Source of the DNA: Flavobacterium sp. | GTDB lineage: Bacteria > Bacteroidota > Bacteroidia > Flavobacteriales > Flavobacteriaceae | Assembly (NCBI GenBank): GCA_023251135.1 | Contig: JAHEZJ010000003.1 | Coordinates: 113,072-177,071 of the forward strand | DNA: 64,000 nt | Direction of reading: 5' to 3' | Shown: positions 14,737 to 24,030 of the stretch, piece by piece | Position numbering within the stretch: the first letter of the stretch is position 1 | How the letters are laid out: every line of letters begins with the position of its first letter | Program-made: the position numbers and the translations under genes | Notes under the pieces: model-generated | Database searches by the model: none | The model's input: only the letters and a program-made list of their open reading frames with translations | Told to the model about the DNA's origin: nothing

Positions 14737-16632
14737 ATGAATGATTTTATAACAAACGGAAGCGAAATCAAATTAAGAATTATTTCTGAAATAAACAATG
14801 CGAAAGAATGCATCTATATTGCAATGGCCTGGTTTACTGACAGAGATATTGCAATGGCAATCATTGAAACAAAAAACAAAAATGTACTCGTAGATGTCAT
14901 TCTTTCTTCAAATCTTCAAAACGAAACTGTAAAATTAATGCTAAAGGGTGCAGAAATAAGTGTTCACGCTTTTGAAACAGGTGACACTAGAGGGGTAATG
15001 AATCATAAATTTTGTCTCATCGACAATAAAATTTCAATTAATGGTTCGTACAATTATTCTATCAATGCAAGCCACAACAATGTTGAAAATATTCAAGTCT
15101 CAGATGACATTGCGATTTACTCTAACTTTTTATCAGAATTTGAACGTTTAAGGTATAATATCGATCACAATATTGGTGTAAATATTAACGTCTCACCTCC
15201 TCTTCCTATTCCACAAACTCAAGCACCACAACCTGTAAATATTATTGAAACTTTTTCGCAACAATTGCATAACCTTCTTTATTCAGCTGCACATATTAGC
15301 ACCGAAGAATACAAAAAGAAAGGATACGAAAATTCAAAAGAAAGTAAAGGAAATATTGATATTTTCAGAACAGAATACCTAACCATCAAAGAGAAAATTA
15401 AAACTTATGCAACCGACGACGGTTTAAACAGTAAAAAAAACATCTTAACTTCTAACATCACAAACGCCTTTGAAAGGACAAAAGAAAATTTGGAAATAGA
15501 AAGACGAGATAAAATAACACTTGAGAAAAGAAATAATGAACTTGAAAAACGACAAGTTAAAGATAAAATAGCGGAATTAAAACAAGAGAAATTCATTTTA
15601 GAATCAGGTAACCAAAATACTGGTGAAAAAGGATTATTGCAAATCAATAAGGAAGTTGAAAAAAACAAACTTGAAAGAAGAGCATTGGAACAATCCTTTA
15701 TAATAAAAAAGTTTTGGACGATCGGTACGATATTAGTGCTATCTGCATTAGCCGTGTTTGTTTTTTATCTATCAATCTTTTTTGCTTCTGCTATTTATAA
15801 AGTTTTTTTTGAGAGTAATGCGATCCGCGCTTCTTTACAAGCTGGAATAAATACAGGAATTCCGCAACTTGTTGATGCAAATGCTATAATTAAAATTTTT
15901 AAACAACAAGGTCCATTATTTGGATTTATTGCCGCACTCTTCTTCCTTATTCCCATTTTATTGTCAAATCTAAAAATTCTAGGAAGCGAAAATAAAGTGG
16001 TAAATAATCTTTTGTTTTGGGTTGGCCTAATAATATTTGATTTGGTAGTTTCCACTATGGTCGCATTCAATACAGACGAAATAAAAGGCTTATTAGTGGG
16101 AAGAGAATCTAAAATGCAAATTTGGGAGGTTGTTTATCATGGCGAGTTTTATTTAATTTTTGCATTTGGAATGTTTCCTCTAATACTTACACATTTTCTA
16201 ATTGATTTTATAATCAATGCCTATAAAAAGTCGCAAAGAGAAATTGTTGATGCTGAAAAAAACAGAAAAATTCAATTCCTGGATGAAGAAATACTGGAAT
16301 TAAATTCAGACAAGGAATCGCTAACCAGTAAAATCAAGGAAAATGAAGATTTGACTAATGAAAGCAACGCTAAAATTGTGAATTTGGAGACAGAAATTAA
16401 TAATTCTGAGACTCAAATTGAACATAAATATACCGAATTACAAAAACAAATTAAAATCATATTTGATGACCTTAATGCAAAAATAATAAGCGGTAAACTC
16501 TTTACAGACGTAATCTTAGACAGTGTCATTGCTGCCTATAAATCGGGCTTTATAGAACATCTTCCAAAGTATTATGCTACAGATGAAGTAGCAAACAGAG
16601 TTAAAGAAATAGAACAAACAACAATAATATAA
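14737..16632 (+). CDS. PLD-like domain protein with coiled coils and four membrane helices
   Basis: 631 residues. About 1-140 forms one phospholipase D-like module, with IAMAWFTDRDI early and MNHKFCLIDNKISINGSYNYS at 88-108. The HxKx4D motif appears as N89-H-K91-x4-D96, so the usual first catalytic His is Asn. Proline-rich linker, coiled coil (about 235-310), then four hydrophobic helices (about 327-353, 393-414, 424-444, 469-494) and a second coiled coil (505-570). Active PLD nucleases need two HKD motifs, so a dimer would be required. The Asn raises the option of a binding module. It is followed after 6 bases by a vWA-like lipoprotein gene, so they are probably one operon. I do not know this architecture. 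A defence or envelope role is a guess. Confidence 0.7.
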   Translation: MNDFITNGSEIKLRIISEINNAKECIYIAMAWFTDRDIAMAIIETKNKNVLVDVILSSNLQNETVKLMLKGAEISVHAFETGDTRGVMNHKFCLIDNKISINGSYNYSINASHNNVENIQVSDDIAIYSNFLSEFERLRYNIDHNIGVNINVSPPLPIPQTQAPQPVNIIETFSQQLHNLLYSAAHISTEEYKKKGYENSKESKGNIDIFRTEYLTIKEKIKTYATDDGLNSKKNILTSNITNAFERTKENLEIERRDKITLEKRNNELEKRQVKDKIAELKQEKFILESGNQNTGEKGLLQINKEVEKNKLERRALEQSFIIKKFWTIGTILVLSALAVFVFYLSIFFASAIYKVFFESNAIRASLQAGINTGIPQLVDANAIIKIFKQQGPLFGFIAALFFLIPILLSNLKILGSENKVVNNLLFWVGLIIFDLVVSTMVAFNTDEIKGLLVGRESKMQIWEVVYHGEFYLIFAFGMFPLILTHFLIDFIINAYKKSQREIVDAEKNRKIQFLDEEILELNSDKESLTSKIKENEDLTNESNAKIVNLETEINNSETQIEHKYTELQKQIKIIFDDLNAKIISGKLFTDVILDSVIAAYKSGFIEHLPKYYATDEVANRVKEIEQTTII

Positions 16633-16638
16633 TAGCTC

Positions 16639-17511
16639 ATGAAAAAAAACGTACTCCTTTGTTCTGCTTTACTCATGTTATTATCATGTACTCCAGAACA
16701 TAAAAAAACACAACTTGTCTACCAAAATATAGTTATTATTTCAGATCTGTCAAGTCGTATAAACAATAAGAGATGTAAAGATATAGATGAAATTCATAAA
16801 ATACTTTATTTTTTTAAAAATGAATGTGTCAAACCCGGCCAAAAAATTGGGGATCAATCCTCTATCTCTTTTTCTCCATTTTCAGAAAAAACTATTGCAG
16901 CTATTGATATAGGCAAAATTAAGGATCTGGGAGAAAAGCAACGTTTTATAAATTCTACCGAAGAATATAGAAACAAAGGATTGACACAGAAAATACTGGA
17001 TTTCCAGAAGGAGGTCAAATTTACCTACGCAAACACGCACAATGATGGATTAGACTTAATTAGTATTTTAAGTGAAAAAATTGCAAACGAACCGATTACT
17101 AAAAAAGATACTATTTTAACTGATGGTATAGATAGTACATTAGTGAAATACGACAACCATCTTTATGTTTTCACAGATGGCTATTTAGAGTATATCGACA
17201 ACAAAAGAAATAGCCAATTCTATTTTAGCAATTCTGAAATAGACAAAGTAAGGCAGTTTTGTAAAACGAATAATATAGATATATCCAAAGCACTCGAAAT
17301 AAATAGTTCATTATCCCTGCCTCCTAATAAAAACATTAAAAATCAATACATTAATCTTCATGTACTAGAAACACACGAAAGAGATAAAAATGATAAATTA
17401 CAATCTTATAAGTATCCTAAAGGACAAAGGGATAATGAAATTCTACAAGCTGTATGGAAAAAATGGGCAATGGAAAGCGGTTTTAAGAGTTTTGAATGGA
17501 AAAAATATTGA
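16639..17511 (+). CDS. vWA-like lipoprotein
   Basis: 290 residues with a lipobox ending in LLSC (Cys17), so membrane anchored on the outside of the inner membrane. The body resembles a Rossmann/von Willebrand A fold: a first strand IVIISDLSSRI (a DxSxR variant of the metal site), THNDGLDLISIL, and LYVFTDGYLEY, where the last Asp is placed like the third MIDAS loop. vWA domains bind partner proteins through a metal. Here the partner would most simply be the PLD-like protein encoded 6 bases upstream. The family was not recognised with certainty. Confidence 0.6.
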   Translation: MKKNVLLCSALLMLLSCTPEHKKTQLVYQNIVIISDLSSRINNKRCKDIDEIHKILYFFKNECVKPGQKIGDQSSISFSPFSEKTIAAIDIGKIKDLGEKQRFINSTEEYRNKGLTQKILDFQKEVKFTYANTHNDGLDLISILSEKIANEPITKKDTILTDGIDSTLVKYDNHLYVFTDGYLEYIDNKRNSQFYFSNSEIDKVRQFCKTNNIDISKALEINSSLSLPPNKNIKNQYINLHVLETHERDKNDKLQSYKYPKGQRDNEILQAVWKKWAMESGFKSFEWKKY

Positions 17512-17618
17512 AGAAAAACTATAATGTTGAAATCTTTGAGATAAATGATAATACCAATAAAAGAAAAGCTTTGTTTGAAGGAGTGAATCTCGATTTCAAA
17601 TTAGAAAAATTGGATTAA
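17496..17618 (+). CDS. Possible 40-residue overlapping peptide
   Basis: The ORF starts inside the last codons of the vWA-like gene (16-base overlap, different frame) and encodes MEKILKKNYNVEIFEINDNT and 20 more residues rich in Lys and Asp. The overlap suggests translational coupling. It could instead be the out-of-frame tail of an originally longer gene. Only position and uninterrupted frame support it. Confidence 0.3.
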   Translation: MEKILKKNYNVEIFEINDNTNKRKALFEGVNLDFKLEKLD

Positions 17619-17643
17619 TTTCCTTTACACCGCTTTCTAAAAA

Positions 17644-18435
17644 TTAAGCAACGGCACATTCCAAGTTTTTTTGTTCAACAATCTGCATATCGATTATTTT
17701 TTGAGCTACGGTTCCTCTTTCGAACAAACGAATGAATTTGAAAACGGCACTCACAAAATATCCCGGATTTGAAACTAAGCGGGCGATTTCTGTTATTCTC
17801 AAATCTCTTTCATGTGAACAAGCTTCTCTTTGGTCCTGTGGAACCGCTACAAATTCATTCGCAAATTTCCACGCACCATCTCTAGCAGTTTCCATGCTAA
17901 AGTCAATAAAAAAGGTATCTGCTTTACCTGTTATTTTTAATATCCAGGTAAGCGTTGGCCAAATTTTAATCAGACATTTTTCTACGCTTCCTACGAGACT
18001 GCTTAGAATAGTATTTATTTTGTCGAAATCGGCTTTTAAACTTCCTATATCTTCTACTGTACTAATTTCAGCGGCAGCTATACCCAAGTCCAAATTGATA
18101 TGAGCATTCATTCCGAGTAATAAATGTTGCAGCACTATCGGCCAAAACTTTTCGGCTTGTTCGAAAGCAAAACCCCAACATTCCGATGGCTTTTCTTTGG
18201 CTTTATACTGATAATAAGCCTTTAAATACCGATTGGCAAAAATAACATCCAGTTTTTCCATGCGTTCACCATTCTGAAAAGAACCATTTTGGATCCCTTC
18301 TTTTACGCTCACAGTAACTTCGCGATATAGAGTAGCAAACAAACCTATAGCACTTTGCTCGATCTTTGACAGTTCTATTATTTCATCCAGTAGCTGAATT
18401 ACTTCCTCTATAGTCGTAGCTTGTTTTATATTCAT
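17644..18435 (-). CDS. DUF5995 family protein
   Basis: 263 residues, entirely helical, with no signal peptide. The central LLLGMNAHINLDLGIAAAE segment is the feature I associate with DUF5995, a family of unknown biochemical function; the His in MNAHIN could bind metal. Other landmarks are the ANRYLKAYYQYK helix and the LRITEIARLV helix near the C-terminus. A truncated, nonsense-containing copy of its last 26 codons lies 3.1 kb away at 14485-14563. Confidence 0.7.
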   Translation of the reverse strand: MNIKQATTIEEVIQLLDEIIELSKIEQSAIGLFATLYREVTVSVKEGIQNGSFQNGERMEKLDVIFANRYLKAYYQYKAKEKPSECWGFAFEQAEKFWPIVLQHLLLGMNAHINLDLGIAAAEISTVEDIGSLKADFDKINTILSSLVGSVEKCLIKIWPTLTWILKITGKADTFFIDFSMETARDGAWKFANEFVAVPQDQREACSHERDLRITEIARLVSNPGYFVSAVFKFIRLFERGTVAQKIIDMQIVEQKNLECAVA

Positions 18436-18451
18436 TTCTAATGGGTTAAGA

Positions 18452-18643
18452 TTAGTTTTGGCAGAACGAATATAATTCTTTTAATCTTTCAAAATGCATT
18501 TTTGAAGCAATTATCTTGTTATTTTTTTTTAACTTAGTACTCCAATAACCTCCTATTGAATAGCATTCGGAAGTTTCCCGGCAAGGATATTCCGAATGCA
18601 GCACTAATACTTTTTTATTAATACACCTTTTTTGGGGTTTCAT
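18452..18643 (-). CDS. Possible small basic protein upstream of DUF5995 gene
   Basis: A 63-residue ORF, 16 bases ahead of the DUF5995 start and on the same strand. It contains four Cys and many Lys residues (for example SEYPCRETSECYSIGGYW). A two-gene unit is possible. There is no recognisable family and no clear ribosome-binding site, so it may be spurious. Confidence 0.3.
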   Translation of the reverse strand: MKPQKRCINKKVLVLHSEYPCRETSECYSIGGYWSTKLKKNNKIIASKMHFERLKELYSFCQN

Positions 18644-18753
18644 ACCTAAAAATGGAGCGTTTAAGACATTTTTTAAGAAGTCAGTTTCTTAATTACCTAC
18701 TTTCAACTATTCAAAAAAAGATAACTACAAAAACGAACTAAAGCCCCTCTATC

Positions 18754-20196
18754 ATGAAAACTACAAAAAAGGTATTGCTTTTAATCACGCTAATCGTCTT
18801 CTGTGCCTGTAAAAAGGATCCAAAGACAGAAAAAGGCACTTATACAACTGTAAATAAAAGTGCCGCTACTTCTACTTGTTTAGCTCCTGCTAATTGGTTT
18901 ACGATGGTCAACAACACTCGCCAGACTCCTCCACCAAATGAAGGACCAACGAGCGCATTTGCCAACAATGCAACTGTAACGAATTGTGACTTTCATCAAT
19001 GGTCCTGGCAAAAGTTTCTTTGGCTCACCAATGAAGTCAACGGAAAACCGTTATTTATTTCCAATTTGATTCAGGTGACTGCGGAAGGTAAAAGAGTAGA
19101 TACAAGTGAAGGAATTGTTGTTTTAAGAGATACCGCTCAGGCAAGTTCTTCCCAGGATATTTTAAAAACCCCTAAATATACATCAGGTGTTCCTAAATCT
19201 ACTACGGTTTATTATTCTATTTTCATGGACAATCTTATGTACTCAACCATGCTAAAATATGGTCCAATAGCAAAAAAAGATCCTTCCAAAATAAAAGATA
19301 TAACTTTTCCTGTAGGCTCACTAGAACTTAAAACCTCATGGATTGATGCGAGTGCTCTTAAAGATCCTTCTTCCTATTTTATTACTCAGGGTGTAATCAA
19401 TGGAGTTAAAAAAAGAGTAGCACTTTTAGGGATGCATGTCGTTGGAGTTGTACAAAATCACCCCGAATTTGTATGGGCTACTTTTGAACATGAAAATCTT
19501 GCACCTGCTTACGATTGGTCAAAAGCTACGCCAACCACTGATGCACCGGTGACGAGTACAGTTGATTATCCTTTTTTTAATAAAAACAACACTGCAACCG
19601 TTAAAAATATAACTACAAAAAATGGGATTTATACCGATATCTTTTCTCTTTACAAATATGGTGTTCCTGTTGAAAAAGTAACGAAAGGTTCTCATAATGT
19701 TCAGGTTTATATGAAAACGAGTCAAAATGGTTCGCAGAACTTCAATAATATTCGTACGATCAATCAAAGCGTTAAAACACAGCTGAAAGGCATCTGGAAC
19801 AATTATTTTTACAATGGTTCATTATGGATTAATACTGCAGGCTACGATACTACTCAGGCTCAAGCGGCCTTATTAAATACGCTATCTGATACTCTTTCAG
19901 ACTCTAACCCTGGAAAATTAACCCGAGGTTCCGTTGCAGCCTACAACATTACGATGGAAACCTATGTTCAGGCAGGATTTAGTCCAACAACAATAAGCAA
20001 AACTTCAGTTAACGATCTTGTTAATTGCTTCTTTTGCCACAATACATCTCATAAAGGAGTTGTTACTCCCCTCAATATAAGCCATGTTTTTACAGGATAT
20101 GTAGGCAGTCTGAAGGGGTTAAACAGAACACAAATCAAACAAGAACATGTTAATGAATTCTTGAGAGAATCCAATTTACGTCTAAAATTAAAATAA
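18754..20196 (+). CDS. Lipoprotein with a single CxxCH haem site
   Basis: 480 residues, lipobox ending at Cys19 (VFCAC). Near the C-terminus CFFCH (residues 425-429) is a canonical covalent haem c motif, followed by NISHVFTGYVG. The large N-terminal part begins CLAPANWF and has several aromatic-rich strands (FHQWSWQKFLWL). It therefore appears to be a membrane-anchored monohaem cytochrome or cytochrome-like protein of a family I cannot name. It could take part in periplasmic redox chemistry. A terminator follows at 20246. No cytochrome maturation genes are nearby. Confidence 0.65.
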   Translation: MKTTKKVLLLITLIVFCACKKDPKTEKGTYTTVNKSAATSTCLAPANWFTMVNNTRQTPPPNEGPTSAFANNATVTNCDFHQWSWQKFLWLTNEVNGKPLFISNLIQVTAEGKRVDTSEGIVVLRDTAQASSSQDILKTPKYTSGVPKSTTVYYSIFMDNLMYSTMLKYGPIAKKDPSKIKDITFPVGSLELKTSWIDASALKDPSSYFITQGVINGVKKRVALLGMHVVGVVQNHPEFVWATFEHENLAPAYDWSKATPTTDAPVTSTVDYPFFNKNNTATVKNITTKNGIYTDIFSLYKYGVPVEKVTKGSHNVQVYMKTSQNGSQNFNNIRTINQSVKTQLKGIWNNYFYNGSLWINTAGYDTTQAQAALLNTLSDTLSDSNPGKLTRGSVAAYNITMETYVQAGFSPTTISKTSVNDLVNCFFCHNTSHKGVVTPLNISHVFTGYVGSLKGLNRTQIKQEHVNEFLRESNLRLKLK

Positions 20197-20245
20197 CCCA
20201 ATAGCAAGCCTTTTACTTTAAGGCAAAGCTGAAATTTATAATTGC

Positions 20246-20275
20246 AAAAACCACAAGCTACTGTTTGTGGTTTTT
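20246..20275 (+). terminator. Rho-independent terminator
   Basis: AAAAACCACAA and TTGTGGTTTTT with an 8-base loop and a T run, 50 bases after the CxxCH lipoprotein gene. The rest of the 421-base gap to topB contains AT-rich sequence with scattered short repeats (an ACATAGAGACATAG stretch near 20369) and the octamers at 20515. Confidence 0.8.
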
Positions 20276-20514
20276 TGTTTTTATTAATAGCTACAAGATT
20301 AAAAAAATCTAAAGTTTTTTCCTCTCGCAAATTTTAATCTTTAATTCTTTCTGTAAGGATTTTTAAACACATAGAGACATAGCTCAAAATACTTGTAAAA
20401 GATGCTTCACTTAAAATAAACCGCATAGCTATGTGCTTCTTTTCTCTCACAGATTGTGCAGATTTAAATAAATTCTATAAAATCACTCCACACAAATCTG
20501 TGGGAAACAAAAAA

Positions 20515-20562
20515 CCTTTGTCCCTTTGCTCCTTTGTCCCTTTGTAACTTTATAACCCTATA
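20515..20562 (-). repeat. Octamer array upstream of topB
   Basis: Plus-strand units CCTTTGTC, CCTTTGCT, CCTTTGTC, CCTTTGTA, ACTTTATA, ACCCTATA in perfect 8-base phase. The consensus is the same as in the first half of the array at 4889. Confidence 0.85.
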
Positions 20563-20617
20563 ATTTCAATACCACTTTTAAAATTCCTAATTTCGCTTTC
20601 GAATAAGAAAGAGAAAA

Positions 20618-22918
20618 ATGAAGGTCTGTATTGCTGAGAAACCAAGTGTAGCACGTGAAATCGCATCCGTTTTGGGAGCCAATACCAAACACGATGGGTA
20701 TTTTGAAGGCAATGGTTATGCTGTAACTTACACTTTTGGGCATTTATGCACCTTAAAAGAACCCAATGACTACAAACCCCATTGGAAAAGCTGGGACCTG
20801 AACAACTTACCCATGCTTCCTGAGAAGTTTGAAACCAAGGTGGTGCAAAATTCAGGAATCCAAAAGCAATTTAAAATCGTAAAAAGCCTATTCGATAAAG
20901 CCGAAGTGGTTATCAACTGCGGGGATGCCGGACAAGAAGGAGAACTTATTCAGCGTTGGGTGATGAATGAGGCGCACTATAAGGGCGAAGTACAGCGCTT
21001 GTGGATTTCGTCCCTAACCACCGAAGCTATCAAAGAAGGTTTTGAAAATCTGAAACCATCCGAAAACTACGATAATTTATTCTACGCCGGATTTTCAAGA
21101 GCCATTGGTGACTGGCTACTGGGAATGAATGCTACACGTTTGTACACCGTAAAACATGGCGGTTACAAACAAGTATTGTCTATTGGGCGCGTGCAAACGC
21201 CAACATTGGCCATGGTTGTCGACCGATTTAAAGAAATCGAAAATTTTAAACCTCAGCCTTATTGGGAGTTACAAACTTTATATAGAGAGACTCTTTTTAG
21301 TTATGAAGAAGGGCGTTTCCTAAAAAAAGAAGACGGAGAACTTCTAGCCAATAAAGTCAAAGAAAGCGAATTCGAAATTGTTTCCGTTGAAAAAAAGAAC
21401 GGAAACGAGTACGCTCCAAAACTATTTGACCTGACTGGTTTACAAGTATACTGCAATACTAAATTTGGATTTTCGGCAGATGAAACGCTTAAAATCGTTC
21501 AAACTCTGTACGAACAAAAAGTAGTTACGTATCCCAGAGTCGATACTACCTTTTTACCAAATGACATTTATCCAAAAGTGCCTGGAATTCTGCAAAAATT
21601 ATCCAAGTATGCCGAATTAACCCAGCCCATTTTAGAAAAAAAAATAAAAAAATCGCCAAAGGTTTTCAACGATAAAAAAGTTACCGATCACCATGCGATT
21701 ATTCCAACCGGAATAGAGGCCCATTTGCAATTCAATCAGCAGCAGGTCTACGACATTATTACAAAACGTTTTATTGCCGTATTTTATGACGATTGTTTGG
21801 TTGCTAATACCACAGTAATTGGAAAAGCAGCCGATGTGACTTTTAAAGCCACCGGAAAAGAGATCTTAAAAAAAGGATTTCGCGTTGTATTCGAAGATCC
21901 AAATGCCAAAGAAAGAGAGACCGATTTATTGCCAAGTTTTGTGGTGGGAGAAAAAGGTCCTCACGAACCTTCTTTTCTGCAAAAAGAAACCAAACCACCC
22001 AATCAGTTTACCGAAGCAACGTTGTTACGTGCCATGGAAACTGCAGGTAAACAAGTAGATGACGAAGATCTGCGCGAACTGATGAAAGAAAATGGTATCG
22101 GTCGCCCTTCAACCAGGGCTAATATTATCGAAACACTATTCAAACGTCAGTATATCGTTCGAAACAAAAAACAGGTTTTGCCAACACCAACCGGGATTCA
22201 GCTTATTGATACTATTCAGAACGAACTTATCAAATCGGCCGAACTAACCGGTTCCTGGGAAAAACAGTTGAAAGACATCGAAAAAGGAACTTATACAGCC
22301 GGAGCGTTTATTAAAAACATGAAACGCATGGTCGAGGCTCTGGTTACCGAAGTGCGAAGCGAAACCAGACATGCCAATATTTCACATGCTGCAACAATCG
22401 AAAAACCAGTTGTAAAAGCAGAGAAAAAGAAAGCTGCAGGTATTTTAGCCGAAACCTGTCCGAAATGCCAGAAAGCAACCTTAATTAAAGGGAAATCGGC
22501 TTTTGGATGTGGTAACTATAAATCGGGTTGCGATTTTCTGCTGCCCTATACTTTTGCAGAAAAAAAAATATCTGAAAATCAATATTTAAGATTAGTTCAA
22601 AAAGGATCAACCGTAAACATAAAAGGTTTTAAAACCGAAGAAGGAACTGTTGAAGGCCTGATTCGTTTTGAAGAAAATTACAAACTCAAATTAGAAACAA
22701 AGAAAACAACTCCAAAAGCAAAAGCTTCCACAGCATCAGATGAATTAACCTGTCCGAAATGTAAAAAAGGTACAATTCTGAAAGGAAAAACCGCCTACGG
22801 CTGTAGTGAATATAAATCAGGTTGTGATTTTAAAGTTACTTTTGATGACGTCAGAACCAAACTAAAAGATCAAAAACCAACAAAAGAACTGGTTTATTCG
22901 ATTCTTTGTGAGATGTAA
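20618..22918 (+). CDS. topB: DNA topoisomerase III (type IA)
   Basis: Relaxes and decatenates DNA by cutting one strand through a 5'-phosphotyrosine. TOPRIM domain: Glu7 in CIAEKPSVA, and NCGDAGQEGE with Asp103. The active-site tyrosine is Tyr305 in VVTYPRVDTTFLP. SIGRVQTPTLAMVVDR and GIGRPSTRA are further type IA hallmarks. After the core come two four-cysteine zinc ribbons, the first CPKC...GCGNYKSGC and the second CPKC...GCSEYKSGC, which suggests an internal duplication. The 766-residue length suits TopB with added ribbons. Other topB-like genes can occur on mobile elements, but no mobility gene is nearby. Confidence 0.95.
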   Translation: MKVCIAEKPSVAREIASVLGANTKHDGYFEGNGYAVTYTFGHLCTLKEPNDYKPHWKSWDLNNLPMLPEKFETKVVQNSGIQKQFKIVKSLFDKAEVVINCGDAGQEGELIQRWVMNEAHYKGEVQRLWISSLTTEAIKEGFENLKPSENYDNLFYAGFSRAIGDWLLGMNATRLYTVKHGGYKQVLSIGRVQTPTLAMVVDRFKEIENFKPQPYWELQTLYRETLFSYEEGRFLKKEDGELLANKVKESEFEIVSVEKKNGNEYAPKLFDLTGLQVYCNTKFGFSADETLKIVQTLYEQKVVTYPRVDTTFLPNDIYPKVPGILQKLSKYAELTQPILEKKIKKSPKVFNDKKVTDHHAIIPTGIEAHLQFNQQQVYDIITKRFIAVFYDDCLVANTTVIGKAADVTFKATGKEILKKGFRVVFEDPNAKERETDLLPSFVVGEKGPHEPSFLQKETKPPNQFTEATLLRAMETAGKQVDDEDLRELMKENGIGRPSTRANIIETLFKRQYIVRNKKQVLPTPTGIQLIDTIQNELIKSAELTGSWEKQLKDIEKGTYTAGAFIKNMKRMVEALVTEVRSETRHANISHAATIEKPVVKAEKKKAAGILAETCPKCQKATLIKGKSAFGCGNYKSGCDFLLPYTFAEKKISENQYLRLVQKGSTVNIKGFKTEEGTVEGLIRFEENYKLKLETKKTTPKAKASTASDELTCPKCKKGTILKGKTAYGCSEYKSGCDFKVTFDDVRTKLKDQKPTKELVYSILCEM

Positions 22919-23060
22919 AAAATATGAAATGTTAGATGTAAAATGTAAGATACAGTGTTTCATTGCCCATTTTACTTTTCACAGTTTACTGTTTACAATT
23001 CACAACAACCAATTCTTTTTCATACTTTAGTACTTCCATTTAAAACCAAAACTCATAAAT

Positions 23061-23537
23061 ATGTTTCAGAAAATTACTCTTTTAGCCCTTGTTTTAGCTG
23101 CTGTTTCTTGTCAAAAAAAGGAATCCGTTGAGAAAGATAAAATCAAAGTTGCAGACTGGCTCATCGGGAACTGGGAAAACAAATCTCCAGAGGGTGTTCT
23201 GACCGAGAACTGGCAAAAACTAAACGATAGTACTTTTAGTGCTTCTTCCTATTTTATAAAAGAAAAAGACACCATTCATTTCGAAAACATCGTTTTAACA
23301 CAAAAAGACGAAACGCTAACTTATATTGCAACCGTAAAAGGTCAAAATAATGATAAACCTGTTTCTTTCTCGGCAACAGCTGAGTCTGACAAACAATTGG
23401 TTTTCGAGAATCCTAAACACGATTATCCACAGAAGATAACCTATACAAAAGGTGCAAATAATACTCTAACCGCTGAGATTTCGGGGAATTTGAATGGGAA
23501 ACCAAGTTCGGAAAAATTTGTGATGACGAAGAAATAG
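23061..23537 (+). CDS. DUF6265-like lipoprotein
   Basis: 158 residues with a lipobox at LAAVSC (Cys17). WLIGNWENKSPEGVLTENW and FENPKHDYPQKITY are the signature strands of the DUF6265 beta-barrel-like family, small exported proteins of unknown function. It is in its own transcription unit after topB. The short gap before it holds degenerate TTTACTGTTTACAATTCACA-type repeats. Confidence 0.8.
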   Translation: MFQKITLLALVLAAVSCQKKESVEKDKIKVADWLIGNWENKSPEGVLTENWQKLNDSTFSASSYFIKEKDTIHFENIVLTQKDETLTYIATVKGQNNDKPVSFSATAESDKQLVFENPKHDYPQKITYTKGANNTLTAEISGNLNGKPSSEKFVMTKK

Positions 23538-23574
23538 CCAATTAAGTTTTTTTCAAAAGTAAACTAAGTTCAAT

Positions 23575-24030
23575 TTGAAATATAAATACAACTATATAAA
23601 ATCCACAATGATTTTTTGTGTCATTGGGTTTATTATTCCAGGTTTTACAGCAATCCTACTATTTGGAACCCAGCTTATTCTACAACGTTTAGGAGTTGAA
23701 TGCACTATTACTTGGAAAGCACTTTGGGTACTTTCTTGGATAGGAATGCTTCTTTTACCTGTTTTATTTTACAAAAGTTTAAAGAAAAAAGAAACAGAAA
23801 GTTATGAAAAATTAAAAACTAATCTGATTTTCTTTAATTTTCTCGAATACATTTTTATGCAAACGGCACTAAGTATCTTTTTCACAAAAGCAAATACATT
23901 GTGCTACGTTTCAGATGGTCAGAATGGAATAGAACTTGTCTTTACTGCATGGCTTAGCTTACCAGTCCTTATGATTTTTAGTTACATTTTTGAGTATCAT
24001 ACTGAAACTACAATTTCTTCTGATAAATGA
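23575..24030 (+). CDS. Four-TM membrane protein, unknown
   Basis: 151 residues if started at the TTG at 23575, or 140 from the ATG at 23608. The longer form supplies the positive residues (KYKYNYIK) expected before the first membrane helix, so I keep it. Hydrophobic helices lie near 12-36, 46-64, 83-103 and 120-137. The family is not recognised. The last codon overlaps the next start as ATGA, so the two are translationally coupled. Confidence 0.65.
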   Translation: MKYKYNYIKSTMIFCVIGFIIPGFTAILLFGTQLILQRLGVECTITWKALWVLSWIGMLLLPVLFYKSLKKKETESYEKLKTNLIFFNFLEYIFMQTALSIFFTKANTLCYVSDGQNGIELVFTAWLSLPVLMIFSYIFEYHTETTISSDK

